From Lachnospiraceae bacterium GAM79 (GTDB lineage: Bacteria; Bacillota; Clostridia; Lachnospirales; Lachnospiraceae): a stretch of DNA of 64,000 bases. The DNA lies in NCBI GenBank assembly GCA_003584705.1, contig AP018536.1:682001-746000 (forward strand). Direction: 5' to 3'. Below are positions 27,186 through 35,886 of the stretch, piece after piece. The first letter of the stretch is position 1. Every line of letters starts with the position of its first letter. The translations under genes were made by a program, and so were the position numbers. Below the pieces are notes generated by a model. The model was not told where the DNA came from. It saw only the letters and a list, made by a program, of their open reading frames with translations, and ran no database searches.

Positions 27186-27230
27186 AGAATTTCTACTTTG
27201 GTAGATTAAAGCTGTCAGGTTAAAAAGAAA
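27184..27230 (+). ncRNA. CreR-like guide RNA: lone Cas12a repeat handle with a short promoter-matching spacer
   Basis: AATTTCTACTTTGGTAGAT (27188-27206) equals the 3' part of the CRISPR repeat except for three changes, all in the hairpin loop; the UCUAC/GUAGA stem and flanking AAUU/U are intact. Identity extends back to 27184 inside the metF stop. The following bases TAAAGCTGT (27207-27215) match the minus strand of the cas12a promoter at 27328-27320, directly after a TTTG PAM (27332-27329); matching then stops. A 9-base seed permits Cas12a binding but not cleavage. Probably cut out of the metF 3' UTR by Cas12a itself; no separate promoter was seen. CreR (Cas-regulating RNAs) are known for type I and V-A systems. 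Confidence 0.82.
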
Positions 27231-27267
27231 ATATATGCTATAAACACAATTAAATAAAATGATGATT

Positions 27268-27305
27268 AAACGCTTAGGGAATGTTCTCTGAGCGTTTTTA
27301 TTTGA
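27268..27305 (+). terminator. Intrinsic terminator after metF and the CreR-like RNA
   Basis: AAACGCTTAGGGA / TCTCTGAGCGTTT stem (wobble and one mismatch) followed by TTTTATTT. It separates the metF-CreR transcript from the cas12a promoter. Confidence 0.8.
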
Positions 27306-27319
27306 AAAAATAGCATAAC

Positions 27320-27332
27320 ACAGCTTTACAAA
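27320..27332 (-). promoter_or_regulatory. CreR target: PAM plus 9-base seed match over the cas12a -35 box
   Basis: Read on the minus strand: TTTG (PAM, 27332-27329) then TAAAGCTGT (27328-27320), identical to the first nine guide bases of the CreR-like RNA. It covers the -35 hexamer TTTACA at 27325-27330, so Cas12a bound here would block its own transcription. Confidence 0.8.
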
Positions 27333-27353
27333 AAATATAGTAGAGGATATAAT
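27325..27353 (+). promoter_or_regulatory. cas12a promoter
   Basis: TTTACA (27325-27330), exactly 17 bases, TATAAT (27348-27353): a near-consensus sigma-A promoter 37 bases before the cas12a ATG, with GGGGAGG as ribosome site. Confidence 0.85.
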
Positions 27354-27389
27354 TAGATATAAGATTTTACAACAAGGGGAGGAAAATAT

Positions 27390-30300
27390 ATGAATTATAA
27401 AACAGGCCTTGAAGATTTTATTGGAAAAGAATCCTTATCAAAGACATTAAGAAATGCATTGATTCCTACAGAGAGTACAAAGATCCATATGGAAGAGATG
27501 GGGGTCATCCGTGATGATGAATTGCGAGCAGAAAAACAACAGGAATTAAAGGAAATCATGGATGACTATTATAGAACATTTATTGAGGAAAAACTTGGTC
27601 AAATTCAAGGAATACAATGGAATTCCTTATTCCAAAAAATGGAAGAAACGATGGAGGACATATCAGTACGAAAAGATCTTGATAAAATACAAAACGAAAA
27701 AAGAAAAGAAATCTGTTGCTATTTTACCAGTGATAAAAGATTTAAGGATCTGTTTAATGCTAAATTAATTACGGATATCCTTCCAAACTTTATAAAAGAT
27801 AATAAAGAGTATACTGAGGAGGAGAAGGCAGAGAAAGAGCAGACACGGGTGTTATTTCAGCGTTTTGCTACTGCATTTACTAATTATTTTAATCAGCGGA
27901 GAAACAATTTTTCTGAAGATAATATTTCTACGGCCATAAGCTTTCGGATTGTAAATGAAAATTCGGAAATTCATTTACAGAATATGCGGGCGTTTCAGCG
28001 AATAGAGCAACAATACCCGGAGGAAGTCTGTGGAATGGAAGAAGAATATAAAGATATGTTGCAGGAATGGCAGATGAAACATATATATTCGGTAGACTTC
28101 TATGACAGAGAATTAACACAGCCAGGAATAGAATATTACAATGGCATTTGCGGGAAAATAAATGAACATATGAATCAATTCTGCCAGAAAAATAGAATTA
28201 ACAAAAATGATTTTCGAATGAAAAAGCTACATAAACAAATACTATGCAAAAAATCTTCCTATTATGAGATCCCGTTTAGATTTGAATCAGACCAGGAAGT
28301 ATATGATGCCTTAAACGAATTTATAAAAACAATGAAAAAGAAAGAAATTATTCGCAGATGTGTACATTTAGGGCAAGAATGTGATGATTATGACCTGGGG
28401 AAGATATATATTAGTAGTAATAAATATGAGCAGATATCAAATGCGCTATATGGAAGCTGGGATACTATAAGAAAATGTATAAAAGAAGAATATATGGATG
28501 CGCTGCCCGGTAAGGGGGAAAAGAAAGAAGAGAAAGCAGAAGCAGCTGCAAAAAAAGAAGAGTATAGAAGTATTGCTGATATAGATAAAATAATTTCCTT
28601 ATATGGATCGGAAATGGATCGAACAATATCAGCAAAAAAATGTATTACTGAGATTTGTGATATGGCAGGACAAATTTCTATAGATCCGCTGGTATGCAAT
28701 AGTGATATAAAATTGCTGCAAAATAAGGAGAAGACAACGGAAATCAAGACAATATTGGATTCCTTTTTGCATGTATATCAGTGGGGACAGACTTTTATCG
28801 TAAGCGATATAATAGAAAAAGATAGTTATTTTTATTCTGAGTTAGAAGATGTTTTGGAAGACTTCGAGGGGATTACAACGCTTTATAATCATGTTCGAAG
28901 CTATGTTACGCAGAAGCCATATAGTACAGTAAAATTTAAGCTTCATTTCGGTTCTCCTACATTGGCAAACGGATGGAGTCAAAGCAAAGAGTACGATAAT
29001 AATGCAATTTTGCTGATGCGGGATCAAAAATTTTATTTGGGAATTTTTAATGTAAGGAATAAACCGGATAAACAAATCATAAAAGGCCATGAAAAAGAAG
29101 AAAAAGGAGATTATAAAAAAATGATTTATAATCTTCTTCCGGGGCCTTCAAAAATGTTGCCTAAGGTTTTTATTACTTCACGGTCAGGTCAGGAGACATA
29201 TAAACCGTCAAAACACATTTTAGATGGATATAACGAAAAGAGACATATTAAGTCATCGCCCAAATTTGATTTGGGATATTGCTGGGATTTGATTGACTAC
29301 TATAAAGAATGTATTCATAAACACCCTGATTGGAAGAATTACGATTTTCACTTTTCAGATACCAAAGACTATGAAGATATCAGTGGATTTTACAGAGAAG
29401 TAGAAATGCAGGGGTATCAAATTAAGTGGACGTATATTAGTGCTGATGAGATTCAAAAGCTTGATGAGAAGGGGCAAATATTTTTATTTCAGATATATAA
29501 TAAAGACTTTTCCGTTCATAGCACAGGAAAAGATAATCTGCATACGATGTATCTCAAAAATTTATTTAGTGAAGAGAATCTCAAAGATATTGTTTTGAAA
29601 TTAAATGGAGAGGCAGAATTATTTTTCCGAAAAGCAAGTATAAAAACTCCGATTGTACATAAGAAGGGATCTGTTTTGGTAAATAGAAGTTATACACAGA
29701 CGGTAGGTAATAAAGAAATCAGAGTTTCCATACCGGAGGAATACTATACAGAAATATACAATTATTTGAACCATATAGGAAAGGGAAAATTGTCTTCGGA
29801 AGCCCAAAGATATCTCGATGAAGGCAAGATTAAAAGCTTCACTGCGACAAAAGATATTGTAAAAAATTATCGCTATTGTTGTGACCACTATTTTCTGCAT
29901 CTTCCCATAACCATTAATTTCAAGGCAAAAAGTGACGTTGCAGTAAATGAAAGGACTTTGGCATATATTGCTAAAAAAGAAGATATTCATATTATTGGAA
30001 TTGACAGAGGGGAAAGAAATCTACTGTATATTTCTGTAGTAGATGTGCATGGGAATATACGGGAGCAGCGTTCCTTTAACATTGTTAATGGGTATGATTA
30101 TCAACAGAAGTTAAAGGATAGGGAGAAGAGCAGGGATGCAGCAAGAAAAAATTGGGAAGAAATAGAAAAAATCAAAGAGTTAAAAGAAGGCTACTTATCC
30201 ATGGTAATTCATTATATTGCGCAATTAGTTGTGAAATATAATGCGGTTGTAGCCATGGAAGACTTGAATTATGGATTTAAAACAGGAAGATTTAAGGTTG

Positions 30301-31169
30301 AGAGGCAGGTTTATCAGAAGTTTGAAACGATGTTAATTGAAAAATTACATTATCTGGTATTTAAAGACAGAGAAGTATGTGAAGAAGGAGGAGTGTTAAG
30401 AGGTTATCAGTTAACTTATATTCCGGAAAGCCTTAAAAAAGTTGGGAAACAGTGCGGATTTATTTTTTATGTTCCTGCTGGATATACTTCTAAAATTGAT
30501 CCAACAACAGGATTTGTAAATCTTTTTTCATTTAAGAATCTGACAAATCGAGAGAGCAGACAGGATTTTGTAGGGAAGTTTGATGAAATAAGATATGACA
30601 GGGATAAGAAAATGTTTGAGTTCTCATTTGACTATAATAATTACATAAAAAAGGGAACAATTTTGGCTTCAACAAAATGGAAAGTGTATACTAATGGTAC
30701 GAGATTAAAGAGGATAGTTGTCAATGGAAAATATACAAGTCAATCGATGGAGGTAGAACTTACCGATGCTATGGAAAAAATGTTGCAGAGGGCAGGGATT
30801 GAGTACCACGACGGAAAAGATTTAAAAGGTCAAATTGTTGAAAAAGGTATTGAAGCCGAAATTATTGATATTTTTCGACTCACAGTTCAGATGCGGAACA
30901 GCCGAAGTGAGTCGGAAGACAGAGAATATGACAGGTTGATTTCTCCAGTATTAAATGATAAAGGCGAGTTCTTTGATACCGCAACAGCAGACAAAACTTT
31001 GCCTCAGGATGCAGATGCAAATGGTGCATATTGTATTGCTCTGAAAGGTCTTTATGAAGTAAAACAGATTAAAGAAAACTGGAAGGAAAACGAACAGTTC
31101 CCAAGGAACAAACTTGTGCAGGATAATAAAACATGGTTTGATTTTATGCAGAAAAAAAGGTATTTGTAG
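27390..31169 (+). CDS. cas12a: CRISPR-associated nuclease Cas12a (Cpf1), type V-A
   Basis: 1259 residues, usual Cas12a length. The effector processes its own pre-crRNA and cuts DNA next to T-rich PAMs. Visible: N-terminal SKTLRNALIPT; REC lobe; WED/PI segments (LANGWSQSKEYDNNAILLMRDQ; LLPGPSKMLPKVF); pre-crRNA-processing region KNYRYCCDHYFLHLPITINF; RuvC-I IIGIDRGERNLLY (Asp about 872), bridge helix region, RuvC-II VVAMEDLNYGFKTGR (Glu about 957), and RuvC-III DADANGAYCIALKGL (Asp about 1209). All three catalytic acids are present, so it should be active. A Lys/Glu/Ala-rich stretch (KGEKKEEKAEAAAKKEE, near residue 375) looks like a flexible insert. Strongly AT-rich compared with neighbours. 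No cas1, cas2 or cas4 nearby. Confidence 0.97.
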   Translation: MNYKTGLEDFIGKESLSKTLRNALIPTESTKIHMEEMGVIRDDELRAEKQQELKEIMDDYYRTFIEEKLGQIQGIQWNSLFQKMEETMEDISVRKDLDKIQNEKRKEICCYFTSDKRFKDLFNAKLITDILPNFIKDNKEYTEEEKAEKEQTRVLFQRFATAFTNYFNQRRNNFSEDNISTAISFRIVNENSEIHLQNMRAFQRIEQQYPEEVCGMEEEYKDMLQEWQMKHIYSVDFYDRELTQPGIEYYNGICGKINEHMNQFCQKNRINKNDFRMKKLHKQILCKKSSYYEIPFRFESDQEVYDALNEFIKTMKKKEIIRRCVHLGQECDDYDLGKIYISSNKYEQISNALYGSWDTIRKCIKEEYMDALPGKGEKKEEKAEAAAKKEEYRSIADIDKIISLYGSEMDRTISAKKCITEICDMAGQISIDPLVCNSDIKLLQNKEKTTEIKTILDSFLHVYQWGQTFIVSDIIEKDSYFYSELEDVLEDFEGITTLYNHVRSYVTQKPYSTVKFKLHFGSPTLANGWSQSKEYDNNAILLMRDQKFYLGIFNVRNKPDKQIIKGHEKEEKGDYKKMIYNLLPGPSKMLPKVFITSRSGQETYKPSKHILDGYNEKRHIKSSPKFDLGYCWDLIDYYKECIHKHPDWKNYDFHFSDTKDYEDISGFYREVEMQGYQIKWTYISADEIQKLDEKGQIFLFQIYNKDFSVHSTGKDNLHTMYLKNLFSEENLKDIVLKLNGEAELFFRKASIKTPIVHKKGSVLVNRSYTQTVGNKEIRVSIPEEYYTEIYNYLNHIGKGKLSSEAQRYLDEGKIKSFTATKDIVKNYRYCCDHYFLHLPITINFKAKSDVAVNERTLAYIAKKEDIHIIGIDRGERNLLYISVVDVHGNIREQRSFNIVNGYDYQQKLKDREKSRDAARKNWEEIEKIKELKEGYLSMVIHYIAQLVVKYNAVVAMEDLNYGFKTGRFKVERQVYQKFETMLIEKLHYLVFKDREVCEEGGVLRGYQLTYIPESLKKVGKQCGFIFYVPAGYTSKIDPTTGFVNLFSFKNLTNRESRQDFVGKFDEIRYDRDKKMFEFSFDYNNYIKKGTILASTKWKVYTNGTRLKRIVVNGKYTSQSMEVELTDAMEKMLQRAGIEYHDGKDLKGQIVEKGIEAEIIDIFRLTVQMRNSRSESEDREYDRLISPVLNDKGEFFDTATADKTLPQDADANGAYCIALKGLYEVKQIKENWKENEQFPRNKLVQDNKTWFDFMQKKRYL

Positions 31170-31484
31170 ATGGAAGATTTTTTGCCCGGCCTCCACATAT
31201 TTTCATAAATTATATGGAGGTCAGGACAACCTGACCTATCAGACCGAAGCGCAGATGAACGGAACAAATGCCCATAAAGTGATTCGGACATAGGATACAA
31301 TATTCTGTGTTTGAAATTGACAATAGTGATCGAATAAAGGATAATATAATTACAGAAAATACAAACCTAGCCTCAAATATCTGTAGATAGGTTTATTGTA
31401 AAAAAAATTAGTGAAATAATAACAAAAAAGTGCATAAAACATAAGCACATTAAGTCCCAAATTGTGCAATAACACAAAATAAGA
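31170..31484 (+). other. CRISPR leader region between cas12a and the array
   Basis: About 315 bases without a gene. It holds two hairpins just after cas12a (31190-31220, a CCTCCA/TGGAGG stem; 31216-31235, AGGTCAGG-ACAA-CCTGACCT), the array promoter at 31317-31345, and an AAACCTA/TAGGTTT inverted repeat within the first part of the pre-crRNA leader. Confidence 0.65.
31317..31345 (+). promoter_or_regulatory. Promoter of the CRISPR array
   Basis: TTGACA (31317-31322), 17 bases, GATAAT (31340-31345), about 140 bases before the first repeat. A perfect -35 box: the array appears to have its own promoter, separate from the one for cas12a. Confidence 0.7.
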
Positions 31485-31818
31485 GTTAAATAATAAGAAA
31501 GAATTTCTACTAGTGTAGATCACGGTTGACTGATAGATGTGTCGATAGTTAAATAATAAGAAAGAATTTCTACTAGTGTAGATGTGAAACACCCTATATT
31601 GCTGTCACGGTTAAATAATAAGAAAAAATTTCTACTAGTGTAGATTTAAGTGGTGCTTAGTGATTTTTTTATTGTTAAATAAAATAATAAGAAAGAATTT
31701 CTACTAGTGTAGATATGTGGGTATAGCCTATGTGGTTACCGGGTTAAATAATAAGAAAGAATTTCTACTAGTGTAGATCGGTTTTTTTAACATATATAGA
31801 TTTAAATAACCAGAAACA
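31485..31818 (+). CRISPR. Type V-A CRISPR array, five repeats plus a decayed terminal repeat
   Basis: Repeat of 36 bases (GTTAAATAATAAGAAAG then AATTTCTACTAGTGTAGAT) at 31485-31520, 31548-31583, 31610-31645, 31674-31714 and 31743-31778. Spacers are 27, 26, 28 and 28 bases. Repeat 3 has one G-to-A change. Repeat 4 has a 5-base insertion in its AT-rich 5' half. After repeat 5 come 22 bases and then a decayed 5' half-repeat at 31801-31818 (14 of 18 bases). The Cas12a handle is at the 3' end of every repeat, so guides read on the plus strand with the leader on the cas12a side. No spacer matches elsewhere in the window were noticed. Confidence 0.97.
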
Positions 31819-31843
31819 CAACATTAACTCGTCAAATAAATCA

Positions 31844-31894
31844 TTGACAGAGCAAAAAAGATGTACTATCATCCATTTTGGATGCAGGTACATC
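31844..31894 (+). promoter_or_regulatory. marR-ABC promoter with an overlapping inverted-repeat operator
   Basis: TTGACA (31844-31849), 17 bases, TATCAT (31867-31872). An interrupted palindrome, GATGTAC-TAT-CATCC paired with GGATG-CA-GGTACATC (31860-31894), covers the -10 box and start site. It is the probable site for autorepression by the MarR protein. Confidence 0.6.
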
Positions 31895-31933
31895 CTTTTC
31901 TGTTATCTGAATACAACACAGAGAGGTAGAACA

Positions 31934-32506
31934 ATGGATGCAACAGAACGAAAAATGACGAAAATAGCAAGAGAAGTGAGCAAATTCACGGTGCAGACCA
32001 TGAAGGAAGATGGGATTGGGACTGCGGAATTTGATTTTATCCATTTGGTACGGCACAATCCGGGCATTACCCAGGCGGCGGTGCGGGAACAGCTGAAGAT
32101 CGACAAGGGAGCTGCCGCAAGGCGTGCGGCGAGTCTGGAGAGCAAGGGATACCTTTACCGGAAGCCCAACCCGGCGGATGGCAGGAGCCAGCTGTTGTAT
32201 GCCACGGAGAAGGCGGAGCAGTTGAAAAACTCCAAGGCTGCCATTGAGAGCAAATTTTATGAATGGCTGTTGGCGGAACTTCCGGAGGAAGAGAAGGAAG
32301 CATTTTGTAAGACGCTGGATACCCTGTACTGGCGCACCAAGCAGGAACGTCGGGCAGGATTTGTCAATGTGGCAAAATGCGTGGAAGAAGGAGCAGGAGA
32401 GGATGAAACAGATACCGGAGACAGTGAAAAAGGATCAGATCCTGTATTATTTCAAAACCCAGTGGACTGTGCTGCTGGCAGTAACAATCTCCGGTCTGAT
32501 CTATAA
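31934..32506 (+). CDS. MarR-family transcriptional regulator
   Basis: About 190 residues from ATG 31934, after GAGGT. Winged-helix core: EFDFIHLVRHNPGITQAAVREQLKIDKGAAARRAASLESKGYLYRKPNPADGRSQLLYAT, with the typical DGR of the wing. It precedes and overlaps a two-gene ABC exporter by about 104 bases, the usual order for a drug-responsive repressor and its efflux pump. The C-terminal 35 residues are low complexity and acidic. Confidence 0.9.
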   Translation: MDATERKMTKIAREVSKFTVQTMKEDGIGTAEFDFIHLVRHNPGITQAAVREQLKIDKGAAARRAASLESKGYLYRKPNPADGRSQLLYATEKAEQLKNSKAAIESKFYEWLLAELPEEEKEAFCKTLDTLYWRTKQERRAGFVNVAKCVEEGAGEDETDTGDSEKGSDPVLFQNPVDCAAGSNNLRSDL

Positions 32507-34178
32507 TCTCGGACTGCTGGCAGAACCGTGGTTCGAGGGCCGGATGACGGGATGTCTGGTGGACATTCTGGGTGGGAACGCCGGATATCGGGATATGCTG
32601 GTGCTGGTGACTGCGTATGTGATATCTATTGCCATCGTGCAGCTTTCCCGTTATATCAAACGTTTTTATGTCAGACGATTTGCTAATAATGTGAATCGTG
32701 ACATGAAAGAGATCCTGTACCGCAGCCTGGTGCACAGAAGCCGTGCCGAACTGGAAGAAGAGGGTGTCGGAAATGTCATGACCAAAGCAATCCTGGATGT
32801 GGATGACTGTGCGGAGGGTATGCGGAAATTTACCACAGAGATCTTTGATACCGGTGTGGCACTGGCAGCATATGTGGGAATGTTGCTATTTTATGACTGG
32901 CGGCTGGCAATCTTAGGCATGCTGTTTTTACCGGTATCTTATGTGCTGGCGGAGAAGATGAAGCGTAACGTGCAGCGTACCGGTGCAGCATATAAGGAAC
33001 AGTCCGGAGATTTAAGCGCCGCAACACTGGACAGAGCCACTAACGCTGTTACCTACCGTGTCTATGGCAGAGAAAAAGAGCGGGAACAGGCTTATGAAGA
33101 GAATCTTACCGCTTATGAGAAAGCTGCTGTGAAGGCTAATATCTGGAGTACCGCGTTCCCCCCGCTGTACCGGATCATCTCCATGACAGGCATACTGTTT
33201 ATCCTGTATTTCGGCAGCAGAAATGTGCTGGGAACCGGCTGGAAAATATGGGATGTGGCAGCCTTTACCACGTTTTTATCCTGTTTTTTGAAGTTAGCCG
33301 TGAAATCTTCTCATGCAGCGAAGCTATTCAATGCGGTACATAAAGCCCAGGTCTCCTGGAAACGAATCAAACTGCTGATGAAGGAAGACACTTATGAGGA
33401 CGACAGCCTGGTACAGGAGCCAGGAACGCTGGAAGTATCGGATGTAAGCTTCGCTTATCCCGGCGGAGAGAAGATCTATGAGGACTTCAATCTGTCAGCC
33501 ACTCCGGGACAGATCATTGGTGTCACCGGCGCAGTGGCGTGTGGTAAATCCACATTGGGAAAGACCTTCCTCTGTGAATACCCTTACGAAGGAAGGATCT
33601 GTTTCCACGGCAAAGAATTATCCGGGATGACCAAGGCAGAGCAAAACGGCATGGTGGGATATTTAGGACATGATCCGGAGCTGTTCAATGACAGTGTCCG
33701 TAACAATATACTGCTGGGCGATGATGACGATCCGGAGAAGTATCTGAAGGCAGTCTGCTTCGACGGTGAAGTGGCAGAGATGGAAGAGGGTATGGACACC
33801 ATTGTGGGAAATGGCGGCATCCGGCTCTCCGGTGGACAGGCACAGCGGTTGGCATTGGCGAGAACCCTGTGCCATAAGCGTCCGGTCCTGATCCTAGACG
33901 ATCCTTTTTCCGCACTGGATCGTGAGACGGAGGAAGAGGTCTTCGCCAATCTGCGGAAGTTTACAGCGGACAGTATCGTGATCCTGCTGTCCCACAGACT
34001 CTATCTGTTCCCCGAAATGGATCAGGTGCTGTGGATGGAGGCTGGAAAAGTGACCGCGGGAACCCACGAACAGATCCTTGAAAAGTTCCCGGAATATGCG
34101 AGACTGTATGAAGCACAGGCAGATGGCGCTGATGCACACAGTACGCAGGAGGGAGGTCCGGATCATGCAGAAAAATAA
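32403..34178 (+). CDS. Heterodimeric ABC exporter subunit 1 (multidrug-type)
   Basis: About 591 residues from ATG 32403 (MKQIPETVKKD), inside the marR 3' end with AGGAGAGG upstream. N-terminal six-helix transmembrane domain, then a nucleotide-binding domain: Walker A GAVACGKST, signature LSGGQAQRLALART, Walker B PVLILDDPFSALD. The residue after the Walker B Asp is Asp in place of the catalytic Glu, and the other subunit has a weak signature motif, the pattern of heterodimeric exporters with one degenerate site. Likely drug or lipid efflux. Confidence 0.92.
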   Translation: MKQIPETVKKDQILYYFKTQWTVLLAVTISGLIYNLGLLAEPWFEGRMTGCLVDILGGNAGYRDMLVLVTAYVISIAIVQLSRYIKRFYVRRFANNVNRDMKEILYRSLVHRSRAELEEEGVGNVMTKAILDVDDCAEGMRKFTTEIFDTGVALAAYVGMLLFYDWRLAILGMLFLPVSYVLAEKMKRNVQRTGAAYKEQSGDLSAATLDRATNAVTYRVYGREKEREQAYEENLTAYEKAAVKANIWSTAFPPLYRIISMTGILFILYFGSRNVLGTGWKIWDVAAFTTFLSCFLKLAVKSSHAAKLFNAVHKAQVSWKRIKLLMKEDTYEDDSLVQEPGTLEVSDVSFAYPGGEKIYEDFNLSATPGQIIGVTGAVACGKSTLGKTFLCEYPYEGRICFHGKELSGMTKAEQNGMVGYLGHDPELFNDSVRNNILLGDDDDPEKYLKAVCFDGEVAEMEEGMDTIVGNGGIRLSGGQAQRLALARTLCHKRPVLILDDPFSALDRETEEEVFANLRKFTADSIVILLSHRLYLFPEMDQVLWMEAGKVTAGTHEQILEKFPEYARLYEAQADGADAHSTQEGGPDHAEK

Positions 34179-35829
34179 GAGACAGAATGTGAAAAATGTC
34201 CGCAGCGTGATTCGGCAGACTGTGACAGGTTATGCAGGGCTGTCACTGGGAATCCTGTTGGCAGTCGTAGGTGCCATTGTAACCGCACTTTTGCCACCCT
34301 GGATTCTCGGAAGTATTGTGGATACGATCACTGTAGGAAACGCAGTTCCGGTTGCATTGGTGATACTATATTTTGCTTTTACAGTGCTCACCGGTCTGAC
34401 CGAAAGCCTTCGGGAAGGTCTGCTGACGGTCTTCGGTCAGAAGATCACACATGCACTGCGGAGCAGCATGATGGAGAAATATACGAACCTGACGGCAGGG
34501 GAACTGACGAAGCAGGAACCCGGTACTATCGTATCCCGGTTCGTAGGGGATGCGGATACGGTGGAGAACCTGTTCACCTCCGGAATCATCAGTATGTTCG
34601 CCGATGCCTGTAAGATTATAAGTATCCTGGTGGTGATCTGGTTAAAAAACAGAGGACTGGCGATCGTACTTTTGGTTCTGCTTCCATTTCTGTATTGGTT
34701 CACCCGGACGGTGCAGAAAAACATGCTGAAAGCCCAGATCGAGAACCGTTGCGCCGTGGGCAGAGCATCCGGACATGTGCCGGAGACGCTGCACAATATC
34801 CGTACCATTCATACGCTGGGAAAAGAGCGCTATATGGAGCAGCGGTATGATGAATATATTGCGGAGAGCTACCGCGCGGTAGATCGCACGAATTTTTATG
34901 ATGCCATTTATTCCCCGGTGATCCTGATCCTGAATGCTATCGTGGTGGCGGTTGTGATGCTGTTTTCTGCCTCCGGTAATGCAAAGGTGCTGACATTGTT
35001 CGGTATGTCTGCAGGTACAGCGGTAGCGGTAATTAACTATATCTCACAGATTTTTACCCCTGTGGAGAGTCTGGGAATGGAGATCCAGACCATACAGTCC
35101 GCCATTGCGGGTGTGCACCGGATCAATGAATTCTATGCGTTGGAGGAATTGCCGGAGAGAAATTCCGGGGGAAAACCGGCAGAACCACAGAATAGATCGG
35201 AAAAACCTTTTGTGGAACTGCAAAATGTGACCTTTAGCTATGAGGATGATGACCGTAAGATTTTGCAGGCTTTAAATTTTCAAGTATATCCCGGAGAACA
35301 GGTGACACTGTCCGGAAGAACCGGAGCAGGGAAGAGTACGGTCTTCAAACTGTTGTTGGGACTCTATCAGCCGGGAGAGGGTAAAGTGCTGATTCAGGGA
35401 AGAGATGCTTTTCAGATTCCGGAACATGAAAAGCGCAGCCTGTACGGCTATGTGGAGCAGGCTTTTCATAGAGTACCCGGTACCGTGAAGGATCAGATCA
35501 CGCTGTTTGACGATTCTTTTACCATGGAAGAGGTACGGGGGGCTGCAAGAATTGCGGGACTGGATGCGACGATAGAACAATTGGAAAAAGGCTATGACAC
35601 TCCCTGTACCCAGGAGATCTTCTCCCAGGGACAGTGGCAGCTGTTATCTATTGCCAGAGCTGCGGTGGCGAAGCCGAAGCTCCTTCTGTTGGATGAGATT
35701 ACGGCAAATCTGGATGCCCAGACCGAGGAAGAGGTGCTGCAGGCACTGAAGCGTGCCTCGGAAGGAAGAACGGTAATCTCAATTTCACATAGAGTAAATG
35801 CGGAGACAGGACGGATCATTAACATATAG
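34165..35829 (+). CDS. Heterodimeric ABC exporter subunit 2 (multidrug-type)
   Basis: About 554 residues from ATG 34165 (MQKNKRQNVK), with GGGAGG upstream and a 14-base overlap with subunit 1. Six-helix transmembrane domain, then Walker A GRTGAGKST, signature FSQGQWQLLSIARA (divergent from LSGGQ) and Walker B LLLLDEITANLD with the catalytic Glu. Complements subunit 1: together they have one competent and one degenerate ATP site, as in LmrCD-type pumps. Ends near two strong hairpins. Confidence 0.92.
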   Translation: MQKNKRQNVKNVRSVIRQTVTGYAGLSLGILLAVVGAIVTALLPPWILGSIVDTITVGNAVPVALVILYFAFTVLTGLTESLREGLLTVFGQKITHALRSSMMEKYTNLTAGELTKQEPGTIVSRFVGDADTVENLFTSGIISMFADACKIISILVVIWLKNRGLAIVLLVLLPFLYWFTRTVQKNMLKAQIENRCAVGRASGHVPETLHNIRTIHTLGKERYMEQRYDEYIAESYRAVDRTNFYDAIYSPVILILNAIVVAVVMLFSASGNAKVLTLFGMSAGTAVAVINYISQIFTPVESLGMEIQTIQSAIAGVHRINEFYALEELPERNSGGKPAEPQNRSEKPFVELQNVTFSYEDDDRKILQALNFQVYPGEQVTLSGRTGAGKSTVFKLLLGLYQPGEGKVLIQGRDAFQIPEHEKRSLYGYVEQAFHRVPGTVKDQITLFDDSFTMEEVRGAARIAGLDATIEQLEKGYDTPCTQEIFSQGQWQLLSIARAAVAKPKLLLLDEITANLDAQTEEEVLQALKRASEGRTVISISHRVNAETGRIINI

Positions 35830-35886
35830 TAAGATGTAAGATGCCTGACGGATTGCTCCGTGCTGCGCACTCTCACAATCCTGCCC

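Noticed and set aside
27390..31169. Cas12b or a TnpB-type protein instead of Cas12a
   Set aside because: Length, N-terminal SKTLRNALIP, RuvC spacing and the 36-base repeat with UCUAC-GUAGA handle are specific to Cas12a; no tracrRNA anti-repeat was seen.
31380..31400. TCTGTAGAT in the leader as another lone repeat handle
   Set aside because: Only the last few bases of the repeat match, the UCUAC arm is missing and no stem of Cas12a type can form.
31521..31742. Self-targeting spacers within the window
   Set aside because: No stretch matching any of the four spacers was noticed elsewhere in the 64 kb by eye; a computed search would be needed to be sure.
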